Source of the DNA: Methanocella_A sp963769045
GTDB lineage: Archaea; Halobacteriota; Methanocellia; Methanocellales; Methanocellaceae
NCBI GenBank assembly: GCA_963769045.1
Contig: CAVYKK010000015.1
Location: 1 to 64,000 of the forward strand
DNA: 64,000 nt
Direction: 5' to 3'
Below the pieces are notes generated by a model that made no database searches, had not been told where the DNA came from, and saw nothing but the letters and a program-made list of their open reading frames with translations. Shown here piece after piece: positions 1 through 7,750 of the stretch; position 1 is the first letter of the stretch, and each line of letters begins with the position of its first letter. Made by a program: the position numbers and the translations under genes.

Positions 1-844
1 GATATCGCCTGCGTAAAAGTCCTTCATGCCGGACATGACCGGGCAGGGCGAAACCTTGCCATCTGTCTGCACGTTGCTCTCAGCCACCGGCACCGCAGCG
101 CAGCAAGGTCTTTTCGCCCTTGAGCAGCGACTGCATGACGTCCACGAGGGGGTACATCATGAGCACTCTACCCTCTTCGCGCATGGTCTGTACCCACAGG
201 CAGACAAGGCGGCTGATGCCAGGGTTATAGCTTTCCGGGCCCATTGTCAGAAGTGCCTGCGGCTGCGGTCATTGCGCCAGAAAAGCGCGTTGGCCTGCCA
301 GTGCACGCTGTCGAAAGGAAAGTCCAGGTTGTCAAGCAGGTAAGTGACCTGCCTGTAGATGTCCGTGTCCTCCGTGACAGTCATACGGGCTATAATCTCC
401 CCGTCGAACCCGTTCTTCCGCGCTTTGCGGGCGTTGGCAGTTATCCTGTCGTAGACGCCTTCGCCCCGGTAATAGTCGGTAGTCTCGCGGTCGCCGTCGA
501 TGGAGAGGGAAATAGTGTGCAGCGCTGCCAGGTATTCCAGGGGCACCCGATCCAGCAATGGTGCCGTTCGTATGGAGCAAAAACCGCTTCGAGGGGAGCG
601 AATCCATCAGCTCCTGCATCTTGCGCATCTCCAGCAGCGGCTCGCCGCCGTAAAAAATGACCGTGGCATCGGCGTCCCGGACGAGGAACGCTTTTAGCGT
701 CTCCGTGCGGTACTCGATGACCCGGGGCAGGAAATAGTCGTATGAGAAGCCGTCGTCATAGCTGTCGAAGTCGTCGCAGCACTCGCCGTAGCAGTACCTG
801 CACTCCAGATCGCAGGCCGTGGTCAGGGTGATGAAAAAGTTCAT
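1..844 (-). CDS. Peptide-modifying radical SAM enzyme (AF1577-like), partial, three frameshifts
   Basis: Starts at 844 and runs off the left edge. The N-terminus carries the radical SAM cluster motif CDLECRYCYG (CxxxCxxC), followed by the GGEPLL motif that helps bind S-adenosylmethionine. Further on, the reading frames join as HTNGT / LLDRVPLEYL, then FWRNDRSRR / MGPESYNPG, then LLRCGAG / ESNVQTDGKV..PCPVMSGMKDFY, the last resembling a SPASM-like Cys region. It matches the archaeal family annotated as putative peptide-modifying radical SAM enzyme, AF1577 family (recognition from memory). The frame breaks lie near 559, 245-265 and 70-80, each fixable by one base; sequence error or decay are both possible. 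It lies downstream of, and is co-oriented with, a HEXXH protein and a small membrane protein. The substrate is unknown. Confidence 0.75.
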
Positions 845-901
845 GCCGTTGCCCCGTTTTCGGGATTTTCATTGGCGCAGCCGGTATTTAAGGATATCGT
901 A

Positions 902-1417
902 TCAAGCCCGTATCCGGGCATCGATCTCGCTCTCTGCCCACCTGATGTAGTCACGCTCGCCGGCCGTGCGCAAACGGACGGCTTCTGCGCATACCTCATG
1001 GACCATGCGCCGCCCGTCTGCCCTGCTGAAACGCGCCATCAGCATACGAGCCGTATTGCCCCGGAGAAGATAGCTGGCGTCGCCGTCCCAGATGTCGGCG
1101 ACCAGCGCGGGATTACGGGCGAACAGGAAGAGATCGCACGACCGCTCACCCGACGGGTAAGTGACGCTGCCGTGGAAATGCCCGGGGTCCTGCATGAAGT
1201 GGACCAACTCATGGCCGATCACATAGACGCTGCTCCCGCTGTTCACCCGGACAGTGCCGCTGCGAAAGTCATAGTAAGCGTTGCGCGACGCCCGGCCGAA
1301 CCGGGCTTCGTCGATCTCCGGGAAAAAGCCGTTGACCGTCTGCTCGATGCGGGGCTTCAGCGCCGGGCGCTTTGCCATCAGCTTCTGCAGCTCTGAGGAA
1401 TAGTGGATAGCAGCCAT
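902..1417 (-). CDS. HEXXH-motif putative zinc metallopeptidase
   Basis: A 171-residue protein without signal peptide. A clear HELVH motif at about residue 69 (VIGHELVHFMQ) suggests a zincin-type metalloprotease or a protein of that fold; a third zinc ligand cannot be assigned by eye. It begins 3 nt after the stop of the 49-residue membrane protein upstream and ends 58 nt before the radical SAM gene, so the three are probably co-transcribed. A protease beside a peptide-modifying radical SAM enzyme suggests precursor maturation, but no precursor peptide is evident. I do not recognise a named family. Confidence 0.65.
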   Translation of the reverse strand: MAAIHYSSELQKLMAKRPALKPRIEQTVNGFFPEIDEARFGRASRNAYYDFRSGTVRVNSGSSVYVIGHELVHFMQDPGHFHGSVTYPSGERSCDLFLFARNPALVADIWDGDASYLLRGNTARMLMARFSRADGRRMVHEVCAEAVRLRTAGERDYIRWAESEIDARIRA

Positions 1418-1420
1418 GGC

Positions 1421-1570
1421 TTATTTCCGTTTCCCGCTCAACTGCTTGAACGCCTTCGCACCCGCGGGCCGCCGGAATACGCTCAGGAACAGATAGGTAA
1501 CGCCGGTAAAAATGGCCAGGAGCACTATGATCAGGGCAATCGCGATGAGAATGATGTATAACGGCTCCAT
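1421..1570 (-). CDS. Small single-pass membrane protein (49 aa)
   Basis: ATG at 1570, TAA at 1421. The product starts MEPLYIILIAIALIIVLLA, one long hydrophobic helix (about residues 4-30), followed by a strongly basic tail (FRRPAGAKAFKQLSGKRK in part). The layout is an N-out or N-in single-span protein with a cytoplasmic basic tail. It sits directly upstream of the HEXXH protein with a 3-nt gap, which supports a real, co-translated gene. Function is unknown; a membrane partner or anchor for the protease is only a guess. Confidence 0.6.
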   Translation of the reverse strand: MEPLYIILIAIALIIVLLAIFTGVTYLFLSVFRRPAGAKAFKQLSGKRK

Positions 1571-1623
1571 GTCAGCTCAAAGAATAATGGGGGCAGACCC
1601 GTATATAAGCCTGCCCGTCGCCG

Positions 1624-2233
1624 CTATTTCCGGGCCAGCCGGACACCCGCCCATGCCGCACCGATAAGGGTCAGCGGGAGCAATAGCGCCCCCGGACAAA
1701 GCCCTCCGGGGCCCTGGCTGGCCCGGCCCCCCGGATGGCGCAGGCGTGCTGGTGAGCGTGGGCGATCCAGGGTAGTCAAGGTGAATGGTCTGCTGGCTGA
1801 ATCCCATAACGATGACCAGGTCGGTTAACCGTCGATCCTTCGGTATATTGATCTCGATAGGCCGGTATGCTGAGGTCTTACCAGGCTGTATCGGCTCAAG
1901 GGTACCTTCGTCTCGACCCTCGTACACCTGGCCCTGGTCGTCGATGAACTTGACATGAAGGTGTCCGGACTCCGGGACACTGCCGACATTCTGGTAATTA
2001 TACCATAGTATAGGAAAGATGACCTTGCTCGGGTCCTCTGCGTAAGAGCCGCCTTCGGTGATGTCTGATATCGTGATCTGGAGAAGGTTCGCTTTCAGAT
2101 TGGAACTGATCTGGATGGACTCGTTCAGCGGGATGGTAACGAGGTCTTTCGCAGACGCCTGGCCGGCAACGATAGCGACGATGATCGGAGCGACCAGCAG
2201 GAATGCAATGATAAAGGCAATCGGCTTTCGCAT
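1624..2233 (-). CDS. Exported surface protein, Ig-like domain plus C-terminal anchor (frameshift near 1710-1725)
   Basis: Begins with a signal peptide (MRKPIAFIIAFLLVAPIIV, AQASAKD cleavage region), then a beta-rich ectodomain of about 120 residues, then a Ser/Thr/Pro linker (SPTLTSTPAPSGG). Read as is, the frame runs on into a Pro/Arg-rich tail of about 45 residues without a membrane helix. A one-base shift in the GGGCCCCGG run restores a C-terminal helix (PGALLLPLTLIGAAWAGV) with basic end RLARK and a stop at 1624. That is the same plan as the next gene upstream (2318-2929) and the gene at 24423, so the three are paralogues. The ectodomain resembles DUF4352-like or Ig-like folds. Role is unknown; a wall- or membrane-attached protein is likely. 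Confidence 0.65.
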
Positions 2234-2317
2234 GGTGGAAAGAACATTGTGCTAATATTTAGGGTTATTCACACGATCTGTCAACACAGCATGGTACTGT
2301 TGCCCTAAAAAATATTT

Positions 2318-2929
2318 TCAGAAGAGCCGTTTCTTTGCTATGTACCAGCCTACGAGCCCTACGACGACCAGGATGATCGGGATTATCAGCAGGTTACGCA
2401 GGCTGTCGTCCACGACAAGCATCTGGGGCGCCGGAGTCGGGGTCGGCGATAGCGACGAGCCGGGATAAACAATAGGTATCACGGTCTGGTTCTTAGTCCA
2501 CTCGTCTATGACGACCACTTTAGTAAGAACCCGGCCTTTCGGCATGGCAATTTCCATGGTCTGCGGGGGAGACTTCTGGTTCGGGTAAATGGGCCCTCCC
2601 ACGTAGACGTCCGATTTGTCATACACGCTGCTCGCGTTGTCGATGAACTGCACCTGGAGACGGCCGGCGACCTGCTGAGTGCCATAGTTCTCGTACTGGA
2701 ACATGAGAATCGGCCAGATCGAGTTGACAGGGTCCGGGGAATATGCCCCACCATAAGTCACGTTGGATATGGTGACCTGCATGAGATGGATCGTCAGGTT
2801 CGTGCTGAGGTTTACGTTTCTATCCAGAGGAATGGTGAACTCGTCACGCTCAATGGCACCGATTGCTGGCTCCGCAGCCAGGATGACGGCAAATAGTACT
2901 ACCGCTATTAAAGCGAGCGGTTTTTGCAT
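2318..2929 (-). CDS. Exported surface protein, paralogue of its neighbour
   Basis: A 203-residue protein with signal peptide (about 1-25), a beta-rich domain starting EFTIPLDRNVNLSTNL, a short Pro/Thr linker (SPTPTPAPQ) and a C-terminal membrane helix (LLIIPIILVVVGLVGWYI) ending in KKRLF. Shared features with the 1624-2233 product include IPLxxxxxxSxNL near the N-terminus, the phrase QVTISN/QITISD followed by GGxYxxDP, and MPKGRxLTxxVV near the end of the domain. Intact, so it gives the reference architecture for the family. The function is unknown. Confidence 0.7.
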   Translation of the reverse strand: MQKPLALIAVVLFAVILAAEPAIGAIERDEFTIPLDRNVNLSTNLTIHLMQVTISNVTYGGAYSPDPVNSIWPILMFQYENYGTQQVAGRLQVQFIDNASSVYDKSDVYVGGPIYPNQKSPPQTMEIAMPKGRVLTKVVVIDEWTKNQTVIPIVYPGSSLSPTPTPAPQMLVVDDSLRNLLIIPIILVVVGLVGWYIAKKRLF

Positions 2930-2970
2930 AAAGAAAAATAGTACGAGGTATTATTTAGGTTTATTCCTAT

Positions 2971-3089
2971 GCATTGGACACTAAGGGCACTAAGGGCACA
3001 GAGGGCACGAAGGATACAAGCCGGCAGCAATATGGCACCTATGCCCACTTAGTGCCCTTTGTGCCCTCCGTGCCCTTAGTGTCCAATGC
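2971..3089. repeat. Palindromic 9-nt-period element
   Basis: Imperfect inverted repeat. The left arm (2971-3013) starts GCATTGGACACTAAGGGCAC and continues as 9-nt units of the GGCACTAAG/GGCACAGAG type; the right arm (3046-3089) is its reverse complement and ends TGTCCAATGC. The loop (about 3014-3045) contains a sequence homologous, in inverted orientation, to the loop of the element at 33235-33352. The right end touches the TAA stop of mptA. As RNA it would fold into a hairpin of about 43 bp, so it could also act as a 3' end or stability signal. Confidence 0.85.
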
Positions 3090-4018
3090 TTATTTTAACT
3101 CGGTGCGTAGTTTGCCCATGGTGGTTGACAGCTCAGCGAACGCGTTGTGCTGATGGATGCTTTCCTCGTTGATCTGCTTGATCTTGATGATCGCATCGTC
3201 GGGAAGTGCCGTGAACTCCGTGACTACGCGCTTCGCCATGTCCCGGACGCAGTCCTCTACGAACTTGGGATTCTTGTGCGCATTCAAGACCACCTTATGC
3301 TCGTCGCCGCGCTTCAGCAGCTCGTAGCTCATGGTGCTCATGGAATGCTCGATGATGTCGATGATCGTGTTCAGCGATACGTTGTTTTTGCCTGCCGTCT
3401 CTACCGACACGATGCCCCGGCCGCGCTGGTTGTGCGTCGCCATGGGTATCTTGTTCAGGAACGCCTCGATCTTTTCCGGGGGAACTTCCAGCCTGCGCAG
3501 CTCTTCATCTGCCGACGCACGCATTATCTCCTGTGCGCACGGGCAGGCGGTTATCCCGATGACCTCTGCGCCGATGACTTTGCGGACGTCGATTTCCGCC
3601 CCTCTCATGGCCACGGCTTTGGCAAAGACCTTGACGACCTTCTGGGACGACAGCTCAGTCTCCGGGGTCTTCCGCCGGACGATCAGCTCGCTGTCCATGT
3701 GTACCTCGGAGCGCGTCGCGTACTCGTGCCGGTTCAGCAGGCGACGGGCGACCTCGCCGCACAGGTCCTCGATCTCGTAGACCGGGGACTTGACCATCTC
3801 TTCGAGGACTTCGTCGATGACCTCGAAGTTCCGGGAGAGATTGGCCCCCCTGCGATCGGAGGGCAGATCGACGTACATGTTGAACGTCGAGATGAGGATG
3901 ATGGGCCTCTTGTTGGGCCGGGCTACTTTTATAGCTTCTTCACGTTGGTGACGCCGACGCGGGAGAGGTTAATGGCGACCTCCGAACGCGTGGCCTGCAC
4001 ATCGGGTAAAATCATCAT
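3090..4018 (-). CDS. mptA: GTP cyclohydrolase MptA (archaeal type IV), one frameshift
   Basis: First enzyme of tetrahydromethanopterin synthesis; converts GTP to the 7,8-dihydroneopterin cyclic phosphate with Fe(II). The intact 262-residue part carries family signatures MYVDLPSDRRGANLSRN, GITACPCAQ and MATHNQRGRG, with the Cys and His residues expected for the metal site. The N-terminal 30 or so residues (ILPDVQATRSE.. LSRVGVTNVKKL) are in another frame upstream; one missing base near 3925 in the run after KKL restores KVARPNKRPIILISTF into MYVDL. Start taken at ATG 4018, with AGGT about 5 nt upstream. Total about 309 residues, normal for the family. Since this is a single-copy biosynthetic gene, sequence error is the likely cause. 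Confidence 0.9.
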
Positions 4019-4088
4019 GATCGACCTGGGTTACACTCGAATGTTACTCTATCAGATGACAGTCCTTTACTTTAATAGTTTCGGGTAT

Positions 4089-4180
4089 CACGAAGGCACG
4101 AAGGGGACGAAGGCACAACGTAAGTGATAAGGGGTTAGCCGAACTTGTCTTTGTGCCTTCGTCCCCTTCGTGCCTTCGTG
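4089..4180. repeat. Palindromic 9-nt-period element, perfect 30-bp arms
   Basis: Left arm 4089-4118 begins CACGAAGGCACGAAGG and the right arm 4151-4180 is its exact reverse complement over 30 bp; the loop is 32 nt (4119-4150). It lies between the divergent mptA and mch genes, so it cannot be a terminator for either and must sit in or between their promoters. Confidence 0.9.
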
Positions 4181-4229
4181 CTCCGAAAAATTAAAAGCCA
4201 AGGTCTGCTATTACATCTTGGTGATATCT

Positions 4230-5186
4230 TTGATAAGCGTTAACGAACTTGCTTATTATATCGTCGAGGACATGCTCGACATGGCAGAGGACTACAAGGT
4301 CGAGCCCCAGACCCTTGCCAACGACTCTGTCGTCATAGACTGCGGCGTAAAGGCGAAGGCCGGTTACGAGGCGGGACTGCTCCTGACCCAGATCTGCATG
4401 GGCGGTCTGGCAAGCACGAACATCACGCACAAGAAGCTGAAGCACGAGGTCACATACCCGTTCATCGAGGTCTCTACGGACTACCCGTCCATCGCCTGTC
4501 TGGCGGCCCAGAAGGCTGGCTGGAGGATTGCGCAGGACGGCTATTTCGCCATGGGCTCCGGCCCCGCAAGGGCGCTTGCGCTCAAGCCGAAGCACACCTA
4601 CGAGGTCATCGAGTACGAGGACGACTATGACTTTGCCGTCATCGTCTTAGAGACGGACAAGCTCCCCAACGAGAAGGTCATGGACTACATCGCCAGCGAG
4701 TGCGGCGTGGACGCATCGAGCGTAGTCGCGCTCGTCGCCCCGACCAACAGTCCCGTGGGCTCCATCCAGATCGCGGGCCGCGTCGTCGAGATGGCCATCT
4801 ACAAGCTGGCAGAGCTCGGCTTCGACACCAGGCACATCGTCAGCGCCTTCGGCAGCGCCCCCATCCCGCCGGTCAAGAAAGACCCGGCAATGGCAATGGG
4901 CACGACCAACGACGCCTCGATCTACCACGGCAGTGTCACGCTCAACGTCAACGGCGGCGGCATCAAGGACTACGTCGCTAAGATCCCGTCGTCCACTTCC
5001 AAGGACTACGGCAGGCCGTTCTACACTGTGTTCAAAGAGGCCAAGTTCGACTTCTACAAGCTGGACCCCTCGATCTTCGCGCCTGCGGAAATCGTCGTCA
5101 ACGACATCGCTGCCGGAGAGACATACGTCGCAGGCAAGATCAATGCCGACGTATGCATGGAATCCTTCGGGTTCAAGAAATTGTAA
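4230..5186 (+). CDS. mch: Methenyltetrahydromethanopterin cyclohydrolase
   Basis: Catalyses reversible hydrolysis of methenyl-H4MPT to formyl-H4MPT in the C1 pathway of methanogenesis; cytoplasmic. 318 residues, the usual length. Family signatures include the N-terminus MISVNELA, VIDCGVKAKAGYEAGLL, TDYPSIACLAAQKAGW, MGSGPARA and VAPTNSPVGSIQIAGRVVE. Start chosen at TTG 4230 because it gives the MISVNE N-terminus typical of Mch and has GGTGAT about 5 nt upstream; GTG 4221 is in frame too. Followed by a strong hairpin terminator. Divergent from mptA, whose product is needed to make the cofactor of this enzyme. Confidence 0.95.
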   Translation: MISVNELAYYIVEDMLDMAEDYKVEPQTLANDSVVIDCGVKAKAGYEAGLLLTQICMGGLASTNITHKKLKHEVTYPFIEVSTDYPSIACLAAQKAGWRIAQDGYFAMGSGPARALALKPKHTYEVIEYEDDYDFAVIVLETDKLPNEKVMDYIASECGVDASSVVALVAPTNSPVGSIQIAGRVVEMAIYKLAELGFDTRHIVSAFGSAPIPPVKKDPAMAMGTTNDASIYHGSVTLNVNGGGIKDYVAKIPSSTSKDYGRPFYTVFKEAKFDFYKLDPSIFAPAEIVVNDIAAGETYVAGKINADVCMESFGFKKL

Positions 5187-5201
5187 GCCGATATAAAGCA
5201 G

Positions 5202-5233
5202 GGAACCCGACAGGGTTCCTTTATTCATTTTTT
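5202..5233 (+). terminator. Hairpin plus T-rich tract after mch
   Basis: GGAACCC-gaca-GGGTTCC (7 bp stem, 4-nt loop) followed by a T-rich tract ending TTTTTT. It lies 15 nt past the mch stop codon. Confidence 0.75.
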
Positions 5234-5265
5234 CCGGCCATCATTCATCGGCTTATACAATCGGA

Positions 5266-5408
5266 TTTTATAGTCGTTCCTGAAAGGTTTCGGCCTATCA
5301 TCGGTAGCGGGCAGCCTCGCGCGCGCACGCGGAAATGGCCGGGCTTGCCACGTGTTATGACCGATCCTTGCATTCCGGCATTTAAAACCTTTCAAGACAG
5401 ACGATAAT
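5266..5408. repeat. Element with inverted termini and GCGCGC core
   Basis: Left end TTATAGTCGTTCCTGAAAGG (5268) and right end, read on the minus strand, ATTATCGTCTGTCTTGAAAGG (ends near 5408) are related inverted termini. Inside are a second inverted pair, ATCGGT/ACCGAT, and an alternating CG block TCGCGCGCGCACGCGG near 5329. It has no 9-nt arms, but its termini match those of the palindromic elements elsewhere in the window, so I group it with them. Confidence 0.55.
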
Positions 5409-5435
5409 CCGGCGACAGAAAAATTATCAATTGGT

Positions 5436-5453
5436 GAGAGAATCTATATTTAA
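5436..5453 (+). promoter_or_regulatory. Shared promoter box 1 (BRE/TATA)
   Basis: GAGAGAATCTATATTTAA, with CTATATTTAA starting about 39 nt before the chosen ATG. The same 18-nt box, consensus GANAGAAYCTATATTTAA, precedes each of the four propeller/winged-helix genes. Confidence 0.8.
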
Positions 5454-5483
5454 GCTCCTGCCGATGGCATGACGGGTGATTCG

Positions 5484-7678
5484 ATGGAGAAAGACAGATT
5501 GTTCATGACAGTGATGATTGCGCTCCTCATCTTTCTCGGAGTAGTCTTACTGTTCGGGGTTACAGGAAACCGCCCCGCTTCCGGCGAGCAGTGGTCGTTC
5601 TCTGCGAACGACAGCCTCCGGGAGAACAACATGTTTGTCGACGACGACGGCACGTTTTACACGACGGCGGGCCATACGATCTATGCATTATCGGCAGATG
5701 GCAACACGAGATGGAGCCTGGACCCGGGTTTCGCAAGCTGGTATGATTATAACTATAAGAATCTCAGGATACAGGCTGCTGCCTTTGATAACGGCTACTC
5801 TTTCATGATGGTGATCCCCTCAGACCGAAAGAACACGCTGGCGGCAGACGGGAAGCTGCTGGCCATATCGCCCGAAGGCAGTGTCGTCTGGAGCAGGGAC
5901 GCCGAGTTCCTGAAAGGAGGAAGCCTGGCCACAGTGGACGGCTTGCTGGTCGCGTTCCATAATTACAACATGTCGGTGTTCGACACAAGTAATGGCACTC
6001 TGCGCTGGAGCATCGGCAACGTGGATAGTCCGGTCGCGGATCAGGACGGCGGCATTTACCTCATCAAAGACCCCGGGGACAACAGGCTGGTCACCGGACC
6101 GCTGGAAGTCGTAGCCTTCGGCCCGGACGGCACCAGGAGATGGAGCCATTTGCTGTCGGAATACGGAATCGACAGGCTGGCCTACGGGTCTTCGCTCATG
6201 TTCCTGAACGAAACGTTATACCTGCCCTATTACAATGGTATCATAGCCCTGGATGACAGCGGGAACTTCAAGTGGAAGACGGACGTCGGCGAGTGGAACG
6301 GCGTATATGCCGCGGACTCTGACGGCCGCATATATTTCTGCATCAGGTACGGTGAGGTGCCACCGAATTCCTGGATCAGCCCGTATATTGTCGTACTGGG
6401 CCCGGACGGCAATAAGACGATGGTCGGAGGCCCGGAGCTCGCCGAGCGTCTGGGCACATTGCTTGCGATATCGAACGGGACGGCCTACTATTTCATGGTC
6501 GAGCCACATCCCGGAAACAGGACTCTGCAGGATATCGATACATACGTGATATCGAGCTACGATCTGGTCACGGGAAAAGTATTGTGGCAGGCCAGAGATG
6601 GGTTCGATCCAGGACCGTGACGGTGGACAGATCGAACATCGGGTAGATCCTGAACAATTCCAACCCGGGAATGGCACCGTTTTTCGGCCGCAACGACAGC
6701 ATAGGCGACCAGTTCGTCGTGGACTGGTACGACTACGATTACACCTTCGGGAAAGAGCGGAGCATCCAGTCGGCGATGGTCGATACGAATGACCAGACGC
6801 CCCGAATCATCAATCGTTCGTCTATCTGGATAACGGCGGGCAAGGGTATCGTGCTGGCCAATACCTGGGCATACAACTTCGAGTACCCGGGTATCTACAA
6901 TAAGTCAATATGTGCATACGCCGGCGGCATATATGCCTTCAATGCCAGTGACGGCAGGACACTCTGGAGCCGCCAGACTGACACCTATGTCACATCGATG
7001 ACCGAGAAGAACGGCACGGTCTTCTACCGGACCGGGGACGGTAAGTTTTCTTCGGCATCCGCGGGTCTTGCCGCCGGCTTCGCGGCCGCAGCCGTTTATC
7101 TCTTTTTCCGCTTCTTCCTGCTCGGCGCCGTCTCCCGGGCCCGGTCCCGGCTGGATAAGAACGAGAACAGGAACGCAATTATCGATTTCATTGCCGCGAA
7201 CCCCGGGGCTACTCTGTACGAGATCGCTAAAGAGCTGAAGATAAATTTAGGTACGGTCAGGTACCACCTGCTCGTCCTTTCCGTCAACCACAAGGTCATA
7301 TCGGATAAGCACGGGCCGAAGTCCGTGGGATACTTCGTCAACGGCAGACGCTATTCGGCCGAAGAGAGACTAATTATGTCGCTGGTGAGGCGCGAGCAGA
7401 TCAGGAAGCTGCTGGCCATCCTCTCCGGGCGGCCGGGGCTGGCCAACACGGACATTGCGACAGAAATGCGACTCCCGGAGAGTTCTGTCAGCCGGTACCT
7501 GGCCGAGCTGTGCGGGAAGGGCATCGTCATAAAGCGAAAGTCGGACAGCGGGAAGCTGAACTATTTTATCGTGGAAAGGTATATGCCGATAGTGACAGGC
7601 ACATGTTCCTTAACCTATGGGGAAGGCTGCAGTACTTATAATCATACGTATATTACCGCATCCGCAGGCAGCAAATAA
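5484..7678 (+). CDS. Membrane-spanning beta-propeller / winged-helix regulator, copy 1 (broken)
   Basis: Reads in two pieces. The first (5484 to 6620) has the N-terminal anchor MEKDRLFMTVMIALLIFLGVV and a string of PQQ-type propeller blades (repeats of the type GxTRWSLD, GTLRWSIG, GTRRWSH). The second (from about 6650 to 7678) has the last blade, a membrane helix (AAGFAAAAVYLFFRFFLLG), a basic stop (RARSRLDKNENRN), a first winged helix (LYEIAKELKINLGTVRYHLLVLS) and a second (NTDIATEMRLPESSVSRYLAEL). A frame change near 6612-6620 and an in-frame TAG at 6644-6646 separate them; homology to the other copies continues across the break (VTVDRSNI, ILNNSNPGM). Start set at ATG 5484, by analogy with MERSDLF/MQRDKIF/MEKGNVF in the paralogues. 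Could be a pseudogene or carry sequence errors. Confidence 0.75.
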
Positions 7679-7702
7679 GGACCGGTAAACTTAACAGTTT
7701 CT

Positions 7703-7720
7703 GAGAGAACCTATATTTAA
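7703..7720 (+). promoter_or_regulatory. Shared promoter box 2
   Basis: GAGAGAACCTATATTTAA; the TATA part starts 40 nt before the ATG at 7751. With a start site about 25 nt downstream of TATA the leader would be only about 12-15 nt. Confidence 0.85.
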
Positions 7721-7750
7721 TCTCCGACGATCGGTCATTATGGTGGCGTA

